The notes beneath the pieces were generated by a model. That model ran no database searches and was not told where the DNA came from. It saw only the letters and a program-made list of their open reading frames with translations. A stretch of 57,543 bases of DNA from the NCBI GenBank assembly GCA_018005585.1, contig JAGMZX010000008.1:15361-72903 (forward strand), in the 5' to 3' direction. The stretch comes from Candidatus Hydrogenedentota bacterium (GTDB lineage: Bacteria > Hydrogenedentota > Hydrogenedentia > Hydrogenedentales > JAGMZX01). Below are positions 25,853 through 34,155 of this stretch, in pieces; position 1 is the first letter of the stretch, and the number at the start of each line of letters is the position of its first letter. A program made the position numbers and the translations under genes.

Positions 25853-28414
25853 CTACGCCCAGACAATCAGCGCCGTCTCGTGTTTTTCCGCCAAGTCGGA
25901 GTGGTTGGGAATGGCCCGGACGGTGAAGCCTTGTTGTCCTGTCTTCTCGCAGACAACCGCGCCTTCAAAACGGTACACATCCTTGCCTGCCGGTCCCGTG
26001 CAGGCCATCTCCACGGCGCGCCCGAGGGTTACTTGACCCTCCGGGTCGAGGTCGCCGTAGTAGATTTCCACGGTCACGTCGTCGGGAGTCAACCCTTCGA
26101 GCACGACCTCGGCGCTGACCGGAAGCTGCGCTCCGCACGGCAACCTGTCGCGGTCGCCGCACTGCACGTTCCGGACAGCCACCTTGGGCCAATGCTTGTG
26201 CATGAGTTGTTTCCAGGCCGCGAGAGTCCGGGCGCGCAGCCGATTGTCTTGCTTGAACTCGCTGCGCCGGGTCGAACAGGGCAGGTAAAAGCGATCGGTA
26301 TACTCCTGCACCATGCGATGCGTGTTGAAGACGGGGGAGATGGTGCGAATGGCGGCTTTCATGCGCGCGATCCACTCGCGCGGCAGCCCGTCGCGGCCAC
26401 GGTCGTAGAAGGTCGGCACCACTTCCTGTTCGAGGATTTCGTACAGAGCCTGCGACTCCACGTTGTCCTGTTCCTCGATGGTGTCGTAGGTCTCGCCCAG
26501 TCCTATGTTCCATCCGTTCACGCCGGGGATCGCCGCTTCACACCACCAGCCATCGGGCACGGAGATGTTCAGCGCGCCGTTGGCCGCGGCTTTCATGCCA
26601 CTGGTGCCGCTTGCCTCCATGGGCCGGCGCGGCGTGTTCAGCCAGCAGTCCACCCCCTGCACGAGATACCGCGCCACGTTGATGTCATAGTTCTCAATAA
26701 AGACGAAGTGCATTCGGATATCCGGGTCCCGGGCGAAGTGGACGAGGTCGCGGATCAGGTGCTTCGCCTGGTGGTCGGCCGGGTGCGCCTTGCCCGCAAT
26801 AATAAACTGGACGGGCGTGTCGGCGTGCAGCAGAATCCGGCGCAGACGCTCGGCGTCGCGCAATATGAGCGTAGCGCGTTTGTACGTGGCAAACCGGCGC
26901 GCGAAACCGATGGTCAGCGATTCCGGGTCGAGCACCTCCATGGCCAGCCTCAGTTCGGTGCTGGGCGCGCCACGGTTGGTAAGCTGGGTGTGCAGCCGGC
27001 GCCGCGCAAACGTGACGAGCCGCTCACGGCGGCGCTCGTGCGTGCGCCACAGTTCCGTATCGGGCACTTCGTCGATATGCTCCCAAATGGACTGGTCATC
27101 GGGGCTGTTGATCCAGCCCGGCCCGAGGTAACGGTCGTACAGGTCGGCCAGGTCGCGCGAGATCCAGAACCGGGTGTGGATGCCATTGGTGATGTGCGTA
27201 ATGGGGATTTCGTTTTCCGGTATGCCCTTCCACGTGTTGCGCCACATGTTTCGCGCCACTTCGCCGTGCAGCCGGCTGACGCCGTTCGCGCCCGCGGAGA
27301 GCTTGATGGCGAGCACGGTCATGCAGAAGGGCTCGCGCTTGTCGGCCGGGTTCTGCCGGCCCAGCGCCAGCAGCTGGTCCGTGGTGATGCCGACCTCTTC
27401 GCAGTACTTGGAAAAATAGTATTCGACCATTTGCGGGTCGAACATGTCGTTGCCCGCGGGCACGGGCGTATGCGTGGTGAAGAAACTGCCGGCCTTGATG
27501 GTCTCGAGCGCTTCGTGAAACTGCTGTCCCTCGAACTGCACGAGTTCCTTGATGCGCTGCAGCGTCATGAACGCCGAATGCCCTTCGTTCATGTGGAAGC
27601 ACGTGGGGCGGTGGCCCAGCTTGTGCAGCGCCATCACGCCGCCCATGCCCAGCATGATCTCCTGGCGGATGCGCGTGTCGCGGTCGCCGCCGTACAACTC
27701 GCCCGTGATGCGCCGGTCTTCCGGCGTGTTCTCTTCGTAGTCCGTATCCAGCAGATAGAGCGGCACGCGCCCGACGTGACACTGCCAGACCCGCCCCTTC
27801 ACGGTGCGCCCCGGATACGGAACTTCGACGTGCAGCGGCGCGCCGTCCGCGTCGTAGACCAGCTCGATCGGCATGTTGTAGAAATCGTTGCGCGGGTATT
27901 CTTCCTGCTGCCAGCCGTCGGCATTCAGGTACTGGCGGAAGTAACCGGACCGGTAAAGCAACCCAATGGCGACAAGGGGAATGCCAAGGTCGCTGGACGC
28001 CTTGAGATGGTCCCCAGCGAGCACGCCCAAGCCGCCCGAATAGACTGTCAGGCACTCGTGAATGCCGTATTCGGCGGAGAAATAGGCGATTTCGAATCCT
28101 TCCGGCGCGGCGGGGTGCTTTTCTGCCCAGCGGCTGCCCCGCATATAGTCCTCGAGTTTTCGCACGACACGATCGAAATGCGCGAGGAAGGATTCGTCCC
28201 GAACAAGCTCTTCGAAGCGGATTTGACTGACCTCGCCAAGCATGCGTTTCGGGTTCTGATGCATCGCCACCCACATCTTGTGGCGGTCGATGCGCAGAAA
28301 CAATTCAATGGCGTCCGGGTCCCAGCACCACCACATGTTGTTCGCGATATCCGCCAGTTTCGCGACGCGATCGGGCAGCTTCGGGACCACCGTGTACCGC
28401 ATTACCGTGGCCAT
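25853..28414 (-). CDS. glgP: Alpha-glucan phosphorylase (GT35)
   Basis: An 853-residue cytoplasmic enzyme that releases glucose-1-phosphate from glycogen or maltodextrin with phosphate. It is the bacterial/archaeal short type of GT35. The N-terminal part has ANNMWWCWDPDAIELF and EYGIHECLTVYSGGLGVLAGDHLK. The middle has HMNEGHSAF and VARNMW with ITHITNGIH. The PLP-binding Lys608 is in SGTSGMKAAANGALNIS, followed by DGWWCEAAIPGVNGWNIG. ATG at 28414 is preferred (GAGGAGAACGAG upstream); the longer frame from 28507 adds a poor leader. It follows the ftsA-like gene by 123 bases on the same strand. A very long frame on the opposite strand is a shadow. Confidence 0.95.
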   Translation of the reverse strand: MATVMRYTVVPKLPDRVAKLADIANNMWWCWDPDAIELFLRIDRHKMWVAMHQNPKRMLGEVSQIRFEELVRDESFLAHFDRVVRKLEDYMRGSRWAEKHPAAPEGFEIAYFSAEYGIHECLTVYSGGLGVLAGDHLKASSDLGIPLVAIGLLYRSGYFRQYLNADGWQQEEYPRNDFYNMPIELVYDADGAPLHVEVPYPGRTVKGRVWQCHVGRVPLYLLDTDYEENTPEDRRITGELYGGDRDTRIRQEIMLGMGGVMALHKLGHRPTCFHMNEGHSAFMTLQRIKELVQFEGQQFHEALETIKAGSFFTTHTPVPAGNDMFDPQMVEYYFSKYCEEVGITTDQLLALGRQNPADKREPFCMTVLAIKLSAGANGVSRLHGEVARNMWRNTWKGIPENEIPITHITNGIHTRFWISRDLADLYDRYLGPGWINSPDDQSIWEHIDEVPDTELWRTHERRRERLVTFARRRLHTQLTNRGAPSTELRLAMEVLDPESLTIGFARRFATYKRATLILRDAERLRRILLHADTPVQFIIAGKAHPADHQAKHLIRDLVHFARDPDIRMHFVFIENYDINVARYLVQGVDCWLNTPRRPMEASGTSGMKAAANGALNISVPDGWWCEAAIPGVNGWNIGLGETYDTIEEQDNVESQALYEILEQEVVPTFYDRGRDGLPREWIARMKAAIRTISPVFNTHRMVQEYTDRFYLPCSTRRSEFKQDNRLRARTLAAWKQLMHKHWPKVAVRNVQCGDRDRLPCGAQLPVSAEVVLEGLTPDDVTVEIYYGDLDPEGQVTLGRAVEMACTGPAGKDVYRFEGAVVCEKTGQQGFTVRAIPNHSDLAEKHETALIVWA

Positions 28415-28537
28415 AGGGCTCGTTCTCCTCGAGGCGTCCGTCCCCCCGGGACGCGGCACGCCCATGCTGTGCGCGCGTAAGATACCACCGCGTTCTGAGT
28501 CAGACAAGAACCGCCGCGCACCGGGTTTCTATCTCGC

Positions 28538-29833
28538 TCAGATGAAGTAACGGGCGACGGCATTCTTCACGCGCCGCCAGAGGGCGGCCAGCGGTCCGCG
28601 AGCATGCATGCGGCCATTCTGCGCGGCCGTGCGATAGGCCGCGCCGTGCCGCAGCACCCCCACGACCGCCGAGAACTCCGCCGAATTGATGGGGCCCGGC
28701 AGGCCAGGAATTCCCTCGGGCAATCCCATGCGCGCGGGCACTTGAAACACCGCTTCCGCCAATGCCGCCTGATTGCGGATCGTGCTGGCGCCGCCGGTGA
28801 GCACCATGCCCCGGACCAGGTGCTTCATGAGGCCGCGGGACTGCAGATGCTGCCGGACCTTGGTCATGAGTTCTCTCGAGCGCTCGAAGATAATCATGTC
28901 GAGTTCGTTGCGTTCGACGATGGACGGCGCTCCATGAACCGCGCTTTTCAATTTGAGCGGCGATCGCGGTTCCTCCAGCGTGATACTGGAACGCCCCCTG
29001 TCCTCGGCGCCTTCATCGTCATCGTAGCGGCGGACCAGCGTCTCAGACACGCCGTACTCTAGGATCAGGTCCTGCGCTTCCTCAAACGAGACCTGAAGGC
29101 CGGCGGCCACGTCCCGCGTGATATGGTAGCCGCCCCACTCGAAGCAGGAAGCGCCCAGGATACGGTAATCGCGGTAGACGGCAACGCCGGTCGTGCTGCG
29201 GCCCATGTCCATCACGCCCACGCCAAGCTCCATGTCTTCCATGGTCAGGCAACCCAGCGCCGAGGCCAGCGGCAGAAATACCACGTCTTCGAGTTCGCGG
29301 TTGAGCGATTCGATGCACGTGGCAAGGTTTTCCTCGATCGCGGCCGGCATCCGCGCAAAATGCACGCGCGCCTTAAGCACGCCGCCCCGGATGCCAATGG
29401 GATCGATGACGCGCAACTCGTCGACGTACCATTCCTGCGAAGTAATGGAACTGACCACGTGCCGGCCCGGCGACAGGATATCGCGCGAGGCGATGTCCAG
29501 CGCCTCTTCCATGTGGCGGTACTCGACCACTTCTTTTTCGAGCTTGACGTTGCCCTCCCGGATGAATGTCTCGACGTTGCGTCCGTTCACGCCGCAAAAT
29601 AGCGACATCGTCTTGACGCGAGACTCCTTCTCCGCACGCCCGAGGGCCTGTTTCAACGCGATCTGAGCCGCGTTAAGGTCTTGAATCACGCCTTGGGATA
29701 CACACCCCTTGCCGGGCGCCGTGCCGTGGCCCAATACGTGGAGCGAACCGTCGTAGTCGCGCCGCGCTATCAGCACCCGTACGTCGCGGGAACCGAAGTC
29801 TACCGCGCCGATTATCTCGCCCCGTTTGCTCAC
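28538..29833 (-). CDS. ftsA: FtsA-like actin-family cell division protein
   Basis: A 431-residue actin-fold protein. FtsA tethers FtsZ filaments to the membrane. Visible features: phosphate-1 loop GAVDFGSRDVRVLIA near the start, the SHS2 domain (about residues 85-165, HVVSSITSQEWYVDELRVIDPIGIRGG), phosphate-2 loop VGVMDMGRSTTGVAVY, GGYHITRDVAAGL, and LTGGASTIRNQ for adenosine binding. It ends in an amphipathic helix (ALWRRVKNAVARYF) suited to membrane anchoring. GGGTT is replaced by GRSTT in the second loop. The start is a GTG at 29833. No ftsZ or ftsQ is nearby; instead it follows a coiled-coil gene by 53 bases. It could be a second paralogue; PilM is less likely because of the SHS2 insertion and the terminal helix. 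Confidence 0.82.
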   Translation of the reverse strand: MSKRGEIIGAVDFGSRDVRVLIARRDYDGSLHVLGHGTAPGKGCVSQGVIQDLNAAQIALKQALGRAEKESRVKTMSLFCGVNGRNVETFIREGNVKLEKEVVEYRHMEEALDIASRDILSPGRHVVSSITSQEWYVDELRVIDPIGIRGGVLKARVHFARMPAAIEENLATCIESLNRELEDVVFLPLASALGCLTMEDMELGVGVMDMGRSTTGVAVYRDYRILGASCFEWGGYHITRDVAAGLQVSFEEAQDLILEYGVSETLVRRYDDDEGAEDRGRSSITLEEPRSPLKLKSAVHGAPSIVERNELDMIIFERSRELMTKVRQHLQSRGLMKHLVRGMVLTGGASTIRNQAALAEAVFQVPARMGLPEGIPGLPGPINSAEFSAVVGVLRHGAAYRTAAQNGRMHARGPLAALWRRVKNAVARYFI

Positions 29834-29886
29834 CCTCTTACACGACCTCCCAAACGTGGACGGGTCAGGCCCGCCTTCCTGTAGTC

Positions 29887-31740
29887 TCAGAACAACTCAT
29901 CGCGTGGTTCCGCCGGAACGGGCCCCACGGGCGCGCCGCCCATAACCACGCGAATGCTCTCAATGGTTTGCGCGATCTGGCTGACCGCTTGCTTCCGCTG
30001 CTCCAACGCCACCAGCGCGCTCTGCAGGTCGGAATCGTGTTCCGTGCGCTCCTTGCGCAGACGCGAAACGCGATTGCGGCTCTCTTCGAGCGTTTCGTGC
30101 GCGGCCTGCGCCGTGTCGTTCAGATGTTCAATTTCCGTCTGGATCCGGCTTTCATGCGCAAGCGCTTCTTCCTGCTCGTCGCGCACGGCGGCAAGGCGCT
30201 CGACCTCGGCCTGGCGGCGCTCTTCGAGCTTGCGGATCTCCTCGTCAATCCCCTCGATCACCCCCTGTATCGCGGCCACTTGTTCATGCAGGCGCGATAG
30301 CTGCGCGCGGCACTCGCCCAATTCGCGTTCCCGTCCCGTCACCCGCTCCTCGGCGGCCGTTACCTCCTGCTCCTCCTGACGAACGGCCTCCTCCGCCTCG
30401 GCAATGGACGTCTCGTTCTGCGTCAGCAACGCTTCCGCGCGGCCCACTTGCTCCTCGACGCGCTGGGCTTCCAGCCGGGCCATGTTGATCGCCAATTCGA
30501 GCGCGAGCAATTTCGCATCGGCCACGTTGCCGCTGCTGATGGCTTGGCGCGTGTGCTGCAACAACGTTTCGGCCGCCGCCGCCCCGGTCCGCGGCGCCGC
30601 TGGCGCCGCCACGGGGATGGCAGCCGGCTTCGCCACGGGGTGCGCGGGGGACCCCAACGGAGGCGGGCCTTCTTCGACGGCAGTCTCCGCGCTCGCCACA
30701 ATGGCCGCGGGCTCCTCGAAGGGCGTCACTTCTTCCGGAGACTCCGCGAGCGACAGGAGGTCGGCCTCCTCGACGATTTCTTCTTCTATCTCCTCCCCAT
30801 CACCTTCTTCCCGCGTCTCTCCGGCTGGCTCGAACACGCCGGTGTCCTCGAGAACCGGCTCTTCTTCGCCGGGCTCTGGCTCTTCCTGCGTTTCTTCCGT
30901 TTCCTCTTCCTCTTCTTCTTGTTCTTCTTCGAGCAAGTCGCCCAAGGCTGGCAGATTGCCCGAATCTTCGGCTGATGCGGGGGTCAGGCCGGGCTCGACA
31001 AAAGCCGGGGCCATGACGGGGTCGGCCGCCGGCGCGTTCGCAACGGCCTCAGCTTCTTCTTCGTCCTCCGCATTGGAGTCCGTCAATTCAAACAAGGAAC
31101 CCTGCTCCTCAGGCTCCTGCGCGGCCACGGCCGGGGCCGCCCCCCTCATTTCGACCGCCGTTTCTATTTCCTCTTCTGCGTCGCCGTCGTCCTCGACCAG
31201 GGAAATCCCCAAGTGCTGCATGTCCTCGACGGCGCGCCGAAACCGTTCCCGCCATTTCTGCATCACGCCCGAACGCACATTGTCGACAATCAAGTCGCCC
31301 ACCATCAGGCACAGGATCTCATAGCTGTCCTGCAGGAAGGAGACGCATTGCTGCGCCCTCTCCACCCGCTCATAGGAATGCAACACGCGCGCCGTGTCCG
31401 TCAACGCCTGCGTGACGTCATTCCACCCTTGCGTCATGGACAACTCGATGCCCGCGATGATCTGGTTCATGCACTCGTCGCACCACTGGGACTGCAGCGC
31501 GCCGCTTTCCGCACGAGACACCTGGCGCTGAAACCGGCCCAGCGCCGTGAGCAAGCGGTGGGTGGGGTCCCCCATCGAAGCGGGCGCCGGTTCACCAATA
31601 ACGCCCTCGCCCACGTCTGCATCGTTGTCGAGCAGCGCACTGCGTTCTTCTGATGCGACCCCGCTCGATTCCCCGCCGTATTCGCTGCCAAACAGACGAC
31701 GGCCTGCAAGCCAGCCACGATTTCGCTTTGCAAATCGCAC
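29887..31740 (-). CDS. Acidic, coiled-coil protein upstream of the ftsA-like gene
   Basis: A 617-residue protein of three parts. Residues about 55-185 are a helical domain (LLTALGRFQRQVSR ... WRERFRRAVEDMQHLGIS) with four Cys residues. A disordered acidic region (about 185-400) includes LLEEEQEEEEEETEETQEE. The C-terminal part (about 400-600) is a long coiled coil (ARLEAQRVEEQVGRAEALL, LEERRQAEVERLAAVRDEQE) similar in pattern to SMC or myosin-like rods. There is no signal peptide or membrane helix. The GTG start at 31740 has GGAGGAG upstream and a promoter near 31765-31793. It probably forms an operon with the ftsA-like gene, so a role in cell division or envelope organisation is plausible; no family is recognised. 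Confidence 0.7.
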   Translation of the reverse strand: MRFAKRNRGWLAGRRLFGSEYGGESSGVASEERSALLDNDADVGEGVIGEPAPASMGDPTHRLLTALGRFQRQVSRAESGALQSQWCDECMNQIIAGIELSMTQGWNDVTQALTDTARVLHSYERVERAQQCVSFLQDSYEILCLMVGDLIVDNVRSGVMQKWRERFRRAVEDMQHLGISLVEDDGDAEEEIETAVEMRGAAPAVAAQEPEEQGSLFELTDSNAEDEEEAEAVANAPAADPVMAPAFVEPGLTPASAEDSGNLPALGDLLEEEQEEEEEETEETQEEPEPGEEEPVLEDTGVFEPAGETREEGDGEEIEEEIVEEADLLSLAESPEEVTPFEEPAAIVASAETAVEEGPPPLGSPAHPVAKPAAIPVAAPAAPRTGAAAAETLLQHTRQAISSGNVADAKLLALELAINMARLEAQRVEEQVGRAEALLTQNETSIAEAEEAVRQEEQEVTAAEERVTGRERELGECRAQLSRLHEQVAAIQGVIEGIDEEIRKLEERRQAEVERLAAVRDEQEEALAHESRIQTEIEHLNDTAQAAHETLEESRNRVSRLRKERTEHDSDLQSALVALEQRKQAVSQIAQTIESIRVVMGGAPVGPVPAEPRDELF

Positions 31741-31764
31741 CGTGAGTACTCCTCCGTGCGGTTT

Positions 31765-31793
31765 ATTGTATCATAGGCGGCGTTGCGGGGCAA
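31765..31793 (-). promoter_or_regulatory. Putative sigma-70 promoter of the coiled-coil/ftsA operon
   Basis: On the minus strand TTGCCC (31793-31788), 17-base spacer, TACAAT (31770-31765). The -10 matches five of six positions. The start would fall near 31757, about 17 bases before the GTG, leaving the ribosome binding site in the leader. Confidence 0.5.
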
Positions 31794-31958
31794 TACATGT
31801 TGTGGTGCATAACGTCAAACACCTCAAGGGGTTGTTATGCGGGAAACAGGCCCGAAAGGCACTGTCCGCCTGCCCCTGGAATCCCAAGCGACAGATTGGC
31901 GTTTCTTCTTCATGGACCGAAACGGGCGCGGGCACCCATCAGCGAGGAGAATGAACTC

Positions 31959-32528
31959 ATGCCAAGGCCGCCTGTCTTGCCGGCAATTGACTGGAGACTT
32001 GTGTTTGAATCGGGCGCGCCGTTTGACAAATGGATCGCCGCGGGCGAATCAGCGGAGAACCGGGCCACCATGCGGGAGCGGGAAGCAGCCCAGGTGCTTG
32101 AACCACACGCGGCGGCCCTGCTCGGCGCGCTCGCGCGGCCCGTGCATGTCGTGGCCATCGCGGAGGACTGGTGCGGCGACGTGGTGCGGCATGTTCCGGT
32201 GCTCGAACGCATGGCGCGCGCAACGGACCAATTGCGCGTGCACTACATTGCGCGCGGGCAACACAAGGAGGTCTTCGCTCGATTCCTGACCAACGGCGGC
32301 GAGGCGATCCCTAAATTCATCTTTCTGAATGACCGCTTTGTCGAGTGCGGCAATTGGGGGCCGATGCCCAACGCATGCCGCGAAGTGATCGCCCGCGGAA
32401 AAGCCTGCGGCGACGTCGCGACGGCGCGCAAGAAAGTCGGCGCACTCTACGAGGCCGATCCCGAGCGGCGCGTGGTGATGCGCGAACTGTTGCAGCTTAT
32501 TGATACCGCATCCGCCAGCGCGCCTTGA
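31959..32528 (+). CDS. Thioredoxin-like protein with a single active-site Cys
   Basis: A 189-residue soluble protein of the thioredoxin-9-like family. The active-site region VHVVAIAEDWCGDVVRHVPV aligns with the family's WCGDC motif, but the second Cys is Val. A cis-Pro strand GEAIPKFIFLND follows at the expected distance, then a helical C-terminal extension rich in Arg and Glu. With one Cys it cannot form the usual disulphide and may act as a monothiol reductase or a binding protein. ATG at 31959 follows GAGGAG by nine bases. It is divergent from the coiled-coil gene and converges with the GH172 gene 19 bases downstream. Confidence 0.8.
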   Translation: MPRPPVLPAIDWRLVFESGAPFDKWIAAGESAENRATMREREAAQVLEPHAAALLGALARPVHVVAIAEDWCGDVVRHVPVLERMARATDQLRVHYIARGQHKEVFARFLTNGGEAIPKFIFLNDRFVECGNWGPMPNACREVIARGKACGDVATARKKVGALYEADPERRVVMRELLQLIDTASASAP

Positions 32529-32547
32529 GGCGGCCAGACGAATGCTC

Positions 32548-34086
32548 TTACTTGCCCTTCTGTTCGAGTAGCCGGTTCCGAACCGTCAGGTAACCTTCCA
32601 TGTCGTCCAGCCGCAACAACACCAGCGCGGCGATGCCGAGTCCGTTCATGTTCGGCATGAGCGGGCGGGCGTTTGGCGACGGACGGCCCGTTCCCTCGAA
32701 ACGCAGCGTGTGCGTGCCGGCCTTCAGGTCGTGGGTGTCGAGTGAAATCCAGCATGGGTCGTATTGACCCTGCACGAAGTCCCGCGCTCCGCCCAAGGGC
32801 TTTGCGTCGAGATAAGGCTGATAGACGCCGCACGGAATACCGTACAGAAAGACGCCGCTGATTTGATAGCGCCCGTCCTGTTCAATTTGAACGTCAAACT
32901 CGATCTTAGCGTCGGACACACTGGGCAGATAAGCCAGAAACGGGTCCATGGGCAGGACGAGGAACGGCGGGTCCGCGCGATAGGTCAAATCCGAGCCTTT
33001 GATGACGCGATATGGCGGGATGCGTTGCGCGGCGGGCGGCAGCGGTTCTTCGATGCGGGCCGGCGGGTACTGGTACCAGAACGCCACCGAACTGAGCCAG
33101 TCCGCGCGCTCCTCGAAATTGCCCAGTTCCAGTTCGGTGAGACTGGCGCGGTCGTTGAAAACGCTGCCGCGATGCTCGATCACGACGCGCAGCGATTCCT
33201 GGAACGGAACGGGGTCGAGAATGTGCCAACGGTACGCGGTGACGCGGTCACCCGTGAGCACACCTTCGTAAATCGGCACGCCGAAATAGGGGGCGCAGAA
33301 TTCGCGAAAGCCCCATGCGTCATTGAAATAGTCTTCCGTGCCCGTGCCGCGCAGTTGCGGCGTGTCCGCTCCATCGATGTAGAAGAAGTCGTCGCCCTCG
33401 CCGAACCAGCCTGATTCCATCTGCTGGACCGAATAGACCGTCCCGGCGTAATGGCCGCGGCCCGTCGTTTCCAGCAGGGTGTAATTGCCGGGTTGTGCCG
33501 GGAATTCCTGGCGATAGCGCGCGTGGAAATAGGCCGTGTCTTCGGGCAGGCTGTCGAGCTTTTGCCAATCCACATAATAATAGAACGAATCCACTTCCTG
33601 CGTCTCGGAATCATTGGTGACGGCGATCTTGATGGAATCGTGGAAGGGCATCCGCCAGTAACAGGACCGGCTGCGTCCGTAGGAAGTCACCGTAACCGGC
33701 GCGGAATTCAGGTTGCGCCACGCGGCGTGCCCGATGCCGAAAAAATCGCCCAGCGGCGTCTGCACGCTCGGCTGTTCGCTTCCATCGTAGTAAACGCGCA
33801 GCGACAGCGAGCGGCCGTGGAAGATGTCGTAGCTCGCAATGGTGTGCCAGATATGCGTGACCATGCCGGGGCCTTTTTCGTCCAGGAGCACGAGCGTTTC
33901 GCCCGCGCCGATGCCGCGCGCGTCCCCGTTGCGCGTGACATCCTCATGCGAACTGCTCGACCGCCGCGCTTCGAACTGTTGCTGGCGCGTTAGCGCATCG
34001 AGCGCGCTTGCATCCGGACTCGCAGCGGCAATCCCGCTGACGCCCGCCGCCACCAAGAACAGAATGATGAGACGATAGCTACGCAT
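32548..34086 (-). CDS. Secreted GH172 (DUF2961) glycoside hydrolase
   Basis: A 512-residue protein with a signal peptide (RLIILFLVAAGVSGIAAAS). The body matches DUF2961, now glycoside hydrolase family 172, whose known members act on arabinofuranosides or fructofuranose dianhydrides. Family marks: GPGMVTHIWHT, PLGDFFGIGH, FGEGDDFFYIDG (residues 228-239) and LRGTGTEDYF (245-254), where Glu230 and Glu251 are in the conserved acidic positions; then GDRVTAYRWHILDPVPF. A C-terminal beta-sandwich follows (GRYQISGVFLYG, LKAGTHTLRFEG). It is probably exported and degrades fructan- or arabinan-like sugars. The ATG at 34086 fits the signal peptide. It is the last gene of the minus-strand run beginning at pepF. 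Confidence 0.85.
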   Translation of the reverse strand: MRSYRLIILFLVAAGVSGIAAASPDASALDALTRQQQFEARRSSSSHEDVTRNGDARGIGAGETLVLLDEKGPGMVTHIWHTIASYDIFHGRSLSLRVYYDGSEQPSVQTPLGDFFGIGHAAWRNLNSAPVTVTSYGRSRSCYWRMPFHDSIKIAVTNDSETQEVDSFYYYVDWQKLDSLPEDTAYFHARYRQEFPAQPGNYTLLETTGRGHYAGTVYSVQQMESGWFGEGDDFFYIDGADTPQLRGTGTEDYFNDAWGFREFCAPYFGVPIYEGVLTGDRVTAYRWHILDPVPFQESLRVVIEHRGSVFNDRASLTELELGNFEERADWLSSVAFWYQYPPARIEEPLPPAAQRIPPYRVIKGSDLTYRADPPFLVLPMDPFLAYLPSVSDAKIEFDVQIEQDGRYQISGVFLYGIPCGVYQPYLDAKPLGGARDFVQGQYDPCWISLDTHDLKAGTHTLRFEGTGRPSPNARPLMPNMNGLGIAALVLLRLDDMEGYLTVRNRLLEQKGK

Positions 34087-34155
34087 GTTCAGACTCCCCG
34101 CATTGCCTCGCGACTGCTTGCCATATATCCCGGCGGCCCGGGGGTCCGCGCCGCG

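Noticed and set aside
25880-28480. 866-residue plus-strand reading frame
   Set aside because: Antisense to glgP, which has full GT35 motifs. Arg/Val/His-rich composition is typical of a shadow frame in GC-rich DNA.
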